From Streptomyces caelestis (GTDB taxonomy: Bacteria > Actinomycetota > Actinomycetes > Streptomycetales > Streptomycetaceae), in NCBI RefSeq assembly GCF_014205255.1, contig NZ_JACHNE010000001.1, forward strand, positions 4,774,001 through 4,838,000: 64,000 bases of DNA, read 5' to 3'. The position numbers were made by a program, and so were the translations under genes. Below, piece by piece: positions 60,360 through 64,000 of the stretch. Each line of letters begins with the position of its first letter. Within the stretch, counting starts at the first letter, position 1. A model generated the notes under the pieces. The model had not been told where the DNA came from. It searched no databases and saw nothing but the letters and a program-made list of their open reading frames with translations.

Positions 60360-62179
60360 CGCGGCGTCTCCCTTATGACGTATTCCGGATGTCCTGCGAC
60401 AATGGCGGCTATATTTTGTGCAGAGACCCTGTCCTTCCCTTCTTCCGGAGAAAAGTAATTGCTGTGGGCTTCGATATCCAACTTCGAACCCAAAACGTCG
60501 GGGAAGGACGGCTGAACAAGCTCTGGTCCGGGCAGGGTCTCGAATCTGTTGGCGCCGAATGCTTTGCTTGCCGGATCCTTGCCGAACCAGATGTCGTCGT
60601 CACCCTGGTCAGCGACCTCTCCTCCGAGGTACGCGCCAGGCGGCCCTCCCCCGAAGAATCCCATGGTTCCTGCCACAGCTTCCTTCGATGAAGGGAGCTT
60701 GGTGACGATGTCGTTCTCCGCCGCGCCCACCCAGACGTGATCCTTGCCCACACCCAGGTCCTCCGCCTTGGCAACGCCGACGCCGGGACTTCCGACGAGA
60801 ATAATGTCATCAGCGCCCGGAATCCCTCCCGCCTCCTGCGTGGCGCCCCCTACCAGCCGAGAACCATAGGAATGTCCGATGGCGGTGATGTGAGGATCGG
60901 CATTCTCATTGGTTGCTGAAATTCCACTCATGAAACTGTTGTAGGTGGGCGCGCCGCGCTCGGCGTCGGTGGCAGTCATCACATCGATCGATTGAGGTGC
61001 ATCGTAGCCGAGCCATACGATCGACGATGAGGAGGGATCGAACTTCTGGGCTTCCGTAGCCGTATAGTAGGCGCGTTTCACCGTACCATCGGAAAATTCA
61101 GAGTTGAGTTTGGTGCCCAAGCCAGGCGCATAAGCCGAGACGTTCTTTGAGGTGTCAGGGTTCCCATAGGCGACGATCGCCCTCCCGTTCCCTTCGAGAC
61201 CGATGCCCAGGAGGAACATTGGTGGCTGGCCTCCCGCGTTGAGCTTGTTCTGGATGCCCTTAAGCCCTTCGAGTTTTTCCTTGGATGCCTCGTCGTGCTG
61301 GCCCTCCAACTGCGCGATGAGGAGGTGAATGTTCTCCCGGTTCGCCTCGTCCCGGACCGTTGACGGGATGCCGTCCAAGTTGCCGATGATTTCCGGGAAG
61401 GCCGCCTTGTACTCCTCACGCTCCTCATTGCTGAGGCTGTCCCACCACTCTTTACGGTCGGCCGGTGACTTGTCCCAAGGGATGTGATCCCGGAGGTATT
61501 CACTGGCCGCTGAGCTCACACTATCGACATCGGATGCCACGTCCGCCCATGTCTTGGTGTCGACGTTCAACCCCGGCGCTGCCTTGAGCTTGTTCAGCGC
61601 CTTGCTGTACCGGTCGTCGATCTCCTGGGCTTCCCGTACGGCGTGGGCGATGCGGTCGGCGATGTCCACAGCTTTGGCATGGTGCGGGTTCGGGTTCTTG
61701 AACTGAGGGTTGTTTGGTACCAGCCCCGGTGATTGCAATCCTGTGTCGTTGCCGGTGATCATGCCGTTGTTGCCCAGGACTGTGCCGCCGGGGATCGGCT
61801 CACCGGTGAGCTCGTTCTTACCGCCAGCGGGATACGTGATGGTGCCGTCCTGGTTGACGGTGTATGCCAGCGCTGCCGCATCGTCCAGAGCCTCAGTCAG
61901 GCGCCGCTTGGGAGCGGAAATCTCGGACGAAAAGCCGTCGAGAGCGCCGGTGATCAGGCCGCATTCCACCTGGGTGTAGTGGAAGTTCTCCGACAGCTTC
62001 CGCAGCTGCTTGAGTGCCGCGTCCGCAGCCTCACCCTCGTTGGCCTTCCGCATGGCTGCGGTGATTTGCTTGTCGATGCGTTCCTTGGCCGCGTCGGCCA
62101 TGCCGCTGATCGCGCGGTACCCGTCCGCTGCCTCCGCGTACTCGGTCGGCTTGAGGGCCTTGAGCGTCAAGTGGTCCAT
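60356..62179 (-). CDS. Alpha/beta hydrolase (DUF1023-type) with long helical N terminus
   Basis: 607 residues from ATG 62179. The first 120 residues are helical and ESX-like (YRAISGMADAAKERIDKQI, ALKQLRKLSENFHYTQVE); residues about 120-350 are a linker domain; the C-terminal hydrolase has the nucleophile elbow ITAIGHSYGSRLVG (Ser at about 438) and DIILVGSPGVGVAKAEDLG. In Streptomyces such proteins follow a WXG-like partner and precede a lipoprotein, as here. Lipase/esterase or effector role; export by type VII secretion is a possibility only. Confidence 0.85.
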   Translation of the reverse strand: MDHLTLKALKPTEYAEAADGYRAISGMADAAKERIDKQITAAMRKANEGEAADAALKQLRKLSENFHYTQVECGLITGALDGFSSEISAPKRRLTEALDDAAALAYTVNQDGTITYPAGGKNELTGEPIPGGTVLGNNGMITGNDTGLQSPGLVPNNPQFKNPNPHHAKAVDIADRIAHAVREAQEIDDRYSKALNKLKAAPGLNVDTKTWADVASDVDSVSSAASEYLRDHIPWDKSPADRKEWWDSLSNEEREEYKAAFPEIIGNLDGIPSTVRDEANRENIHLLIAQLEGQHDEASKEKLEGLKGIQNKLNAGGQPPMFLLGIGLEGNGRAIVAYGNPDTSKNVSAYAPGLGTKLNSEFSDGTVKRAYYTATEAQKFDPSSSSIVWLGYDAPQSIDVMTATDAERGAPTYNSFMSGISATNENADPHITAIGHSYGSRLVGGATQEAGGIPGADDIILVGSPGVGVAKAEDLGVGKDHVWVGAAENDIVTKLPSSKEAVAGTMGFFGGGPPGAYLGGEVADQGDDDIWFGKDPASKAFGANRFETLPGPELVQPSFPDVLGSKLDIEAHSNYFSPEEGKDRVSAQNIAAIVAGHPEYVIRETPR

Positions 62180-62188
62180 GTGCCCGGG

Positions 62189-62656
62189 TCACCGCCCCTT
62201 GGCCTGGCCGCCGGTGGGCGGGTCCTCGTAGTACTCGGTCTTCAGCTTGGCGATCTCGGCCTTGATGGCCTCGTCGGTCCGTAGCTGATCGTTGCCCGTC
62301 TTCTCCAGCACGCCGGCAAGCCCGTCGCACACCTCGCCCACGTCCTTGACGTAGCGCTTCCAGGAGTCGTAGACATCCTGCTGGGCTGCCGCGGTCAGGC
62401 ACCCGGTTCCCTTCCCGAGTCCCGTCTGGCCCACCTCCATCTTTGCCCACGCCTTGCCGAGGTCTTCCCGCAACGATCCGACGTCTGCCCCCGCCTTGGT
62501 CCACGCCGCCTTGTCGGACCTCAGCTTGCCGACCCCGCTGCCACTGCCAGCGGAGCTGGTGCCGCCTTGGTCGGCGGGCAGTTGATTGAGCTGCATCTGC
62601 GTGGTGTGCCGCTCGACCGCTGCGGCCTTGAGATGCTCCCACTCATCCCACGCCAT
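62189..62656 (-). CDS. WXG100/ESX-like helical protein
   Basis: 155 residues, first gene of the operon, 9 nt before the hydrolase start. Mainly helical with amphipathic stretches: AWDEWEHLKAAAVERHTTQ, LRSDKAAWTKAGADVGSLR, LGKAWAKMEVG, DVYDSWKRYVKDVGEVCDG. No classical WXG is visible but the helical hairpin pattern and partner gene fit an ESX-like protein. Confidence 0.72.
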   Translation of the reverse strand: MAWDEWEHLKAAAVERHTTQMQLNQLPADQGGTSSAGSGSGVGKLRSDKAAWTKAGADVGSLREDLGKAWAKMEVGQTGLGKGTGCLTAAAQQDVYDSWKRYVKDVGEVCDGLAGVLEKTGNDQLRTDEAIKAEIAKLKTEYYEDPPTGGQAKGR

Positions 62657-62929
62657 GCGCGGTCCTCCCCGTGTCCTGATGGTGCGTCGCCGAGCGGAAG
62701 TGAACCTGTGACCGCATCGCGGCGGTGACCGAGACGTACCGTAACGCCTCTACATCACGTGCCCCATCCGTATCGGCCACCATGGCGTCTGAGTATCTGC
62801 ACTCAGGCGGAACCCGGTCCTCGATCGGATGGGTGACGCTGCCACATGGGTCCGAAGGCGTGTACGGAGGCGGCGTGAGCCCCGTTGCTGCGTGGGGGAA
62901 TTGACTGGCGGCGGCCGCGGACGTTGGGG

Positions 62930-63110
62930 GTGCAGCCGCAGGTGTGCGACGCCTGCGGACGACGGCGGAGACCGCGATCGCGGCTCCGAGGAGTGCGACA
63001 GCGCCGATGCCCAGCGCGACCCAGGGGGTGCTGCCGCCTTCAGACGCGGGTGCCGTCGTGGCGGAGCCGTCGTCCGTTGCCGGAGCGTCGGCGTGGGGTG
63101 ACCCTTCCGC
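62930..63110 (-). pseudogene. Membrane-anchor fragment of a lost surface protein
   Basis: In the 621-bp gap 62657-63277, one minus frame reads GSPHADAPATDDGSATTAP, ASEGGSTPWVALGIGAVAL, LGAAIAVSAVVRRRR: a Thr/Ala-rich stalk, one membrane helix and a basic stop-transfer, the C-terminal anchor of an exported protein (mycosin-like or YcnI-like proteins end this way). There is no start or globular domain. The rest of the gap shows no gene. Confidence 0.45.
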
Positions 63111-63180
63111 GGCGCACGCGGCGCACGGCGTGCTCGAAGGCGGAACGCCACTCGCTGGGAGCCACCGGGGAGCCGGATCC

Positions 63181-63261
63181 CGAGGTCGGCTCCCAAATGG
63201 CTCCCAAAACAGGCCCGCAAAGCAAATCAGGCCCGGTGCTGATCTCTCAGCACCGGCCCTG
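63181..63261. repeat. Integrase-end-like sequence plus hairpin beside the tRNA
   Basis: cgaggtcggctcccaaatgg and a further ctcccaaaac (63181-63210) precede a hairpin whose arms 63228-63242 and 63247-63261 pair with one mismatch around TCTC. The order string-hairpin-tRNA end mirrors the integrase-palindrome-attachment order at 56.8-56.9 kb, although the integrase gene itself is gone. Confidence 0.6.
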
Positions 63262-63278
63262 ACCTGGTGTTTCAGCTG

Positions 63279-63352
63279 TCGGGGTGGCGGGATTTGAACC
63301 CACGACCTCTTCGTCCCGAACGAAGCGCGCTGCCAAGCTGCGCTACACCCCG
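63279..63352 (-). tRNA. tRNA-Pro (anticodon CGG)
   Basis: 74 bases on the minus strand, acceptor CGGGGTG pairing with CACCCCG plus discriminator A. The anticodon stem CTTCG/CGAAG encloses TTCGGGA, giving anticodon CGG; the T loop GTTCAAATC is normal. CCA is not encoded. Its 3' part is duplicated at 56902-56944, so it is the integration site of the island. Confidence 0.96.
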
Positions 63353-63399
63353 ATGTCGCTGCTGTCGCGGCGACGACGTTTACTTTAGCCCACTGGTGG

Positions 63400-64000
63400 C
63401 TAGAGACGAAATCCGGTTTTCCAGGGGTGGCGGAGGGGGTTCGGGCGGGCGTGGTCGAGGGCCACGAGGAGGAGCGCGAGGGCGTAGAAGGAGAGGCCGA
63501 GGAGGAGGGTGTTGCCGAGGACCTTCTTGTAGCCGTCCTGGCCGACGTCCAGGAAGGGGTAGAGGTAGCGGTCGGGGGTGCCCGGGAGGAGCAGTTCGCC
63601 TCGGGTGAGGGAGAAGGCCAGGTAGGCCAGGGGGTAGAGGAGCCAGGTGCTGGCCTGGCGCAGGCGCAGGCGGCCGGGGGTCGTGAGCAGGAGCCAGTCC
63701 AGTACGGCCGCGATCGGGGTCAGCGTGTGGAGAGTGTGGTGGGCGACGGCCTGCCAGCCCGTCGGAGCGGCGGCGGCCTCGCCCGTGAGGGAGAAGGGGC
63801 TCGCCTCGTTCATCAGGAGCAGGTGGTGCACCAGGCCCGCGATGACGACGTAGAGCAGGGTCGCGCCCAGTACTGCTCCTGGTAGCGGGCGGCCCGCCGT
63901 CCACGCGCGGCGAGCCGAGAGGGCCATGACCAGCGCGAGCAGGAGGTTGCTCTGGATCGCGAAGTAGCCCAGGGTTCGGGACGGGTCGCTCAGCAGTACT
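63400..64000 (-). CDS. Pr6Pr-family membrane protein (5' part beyond the window)
   Basis: The frame stays open to the right edge (TLGYFAIQSNLLLALVMAL just before 63927), so the visible 200 codons are the C-terminal part. About six membrane helices: LLYVVIAGLVHHLLLMNEA, HTLHTLTPIAAVLDWLLL, STWLLYPLAYLAFSLTRG, LLGLSFYALALLLVALDH. Motifs SNLL and TPIAAVLDW are typical of Pr6Pr proteins, of unknown function. Core chromosome resumes here after the tRNA. Confidence 0.85.
   Translation of the reverse strand, partial: VLLSDPSRTLGYFAIQSNLLLALVMALSARRAWTAGRPLPGAVLGATLLYVVIAGLVHHLLLMNEASPFSLTGEAAAAPTGWQAVAHHTLHTLTPIAAVLDWLLLTTPGRLRLRQASTWLLYPLAYLAFSLTRGELLLPGTPDRYLYPFLDVGQDGYKKVLGNTLLLGLSFYALALLLVALDHARPNPLRHPWKTGFRL

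Overview
The window is chromosomal DNA of a Streptomyces species. Evidence is the very high G+C content, strong third-position G/C bias, GTG and TTG starts, and Streptomyces-typical families: DUF397/XRE pairs, SigE-type sigma factor, Uma2 proteins, SLATT, PknB-type kinase with a Pro-rich linker, and FxLD/FxsB-type RiPP genes. No rRNA, intact insertion sequence or CRISPR array was found; there is one complete tRNA.

Bases 1 to about 39,200 look like core chromosome. The order is: a NarL-type two-component system; DUF1326/DUF2182 genes with a frameshifted nrtS; a decayed DUF397/ATPase locus; a cytochrome P450; a Uma2 protein; a deletion scar joining an ABC permease tail to a GbsR/MarR tail; a diacylglycerol-kinase-like gene and purA; GntR regulator, class III aminotransferase and a DJ-1/MarR operon; the PknB-type kinase; a SLATT protein; ybaB-recR-DUF5063; an intact XRE/DUF397 pair; a second Uma2; PhzF; an NTF2-like secreted protein; an OmpR-type two-component system; ask-asd with an apparent internal start for the aspartokinase beta subunit; a sigma/putative anti-sigma pair; SURF1; a methyltransferase; an S9 peptidase; a TrkA-type protein; and a permease/TIGR03943 pair.

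Bases about 39,200 to 63,280 form an accessory island beside tRNA-Pro(CGG). A 43-bp copy of the tRNA 3' part lies at 56,902-56,944, just after a truncated integrase. Integrase-end-like sequence also lies next to the tRNA itself, so more than one element seems to have inserted here. The island is rich in fragments (RHS, LanC, two integrases, startless frames) but keeps several intact modules: (i) a RiPP-like operon of NB-ARC/TPR protein, 67-residue precursor ending in IWPWPL, radical SAM/SPASM maturase, GNAT and a Cys-rich protein; (ii) an FxLD-type methyltransferase beside a LanC fragment; (iii) a secreted NucA/NucB-type nuclease with a candidate immunity protein, plus a second immunity gene and orphan nuclease tip about 11.6 kb away; (iv) a 592-residue protein with a PH-like C terminus; (v) a methyltransferase overlapping a HEPN-NACHT ATPase; (vi) a WXG-like protein, alpha/beta hydrolase and lipoprotein operon; (vii) a membrane-anchored Mrr-like nuclease and a Pycsar-effector-like protein at the left edge.

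After the tRNA the core resumes with a Pr6Pr-type membrane protein cut by the window end. All assignments come from reading sequence and family motifs; no database search was run.
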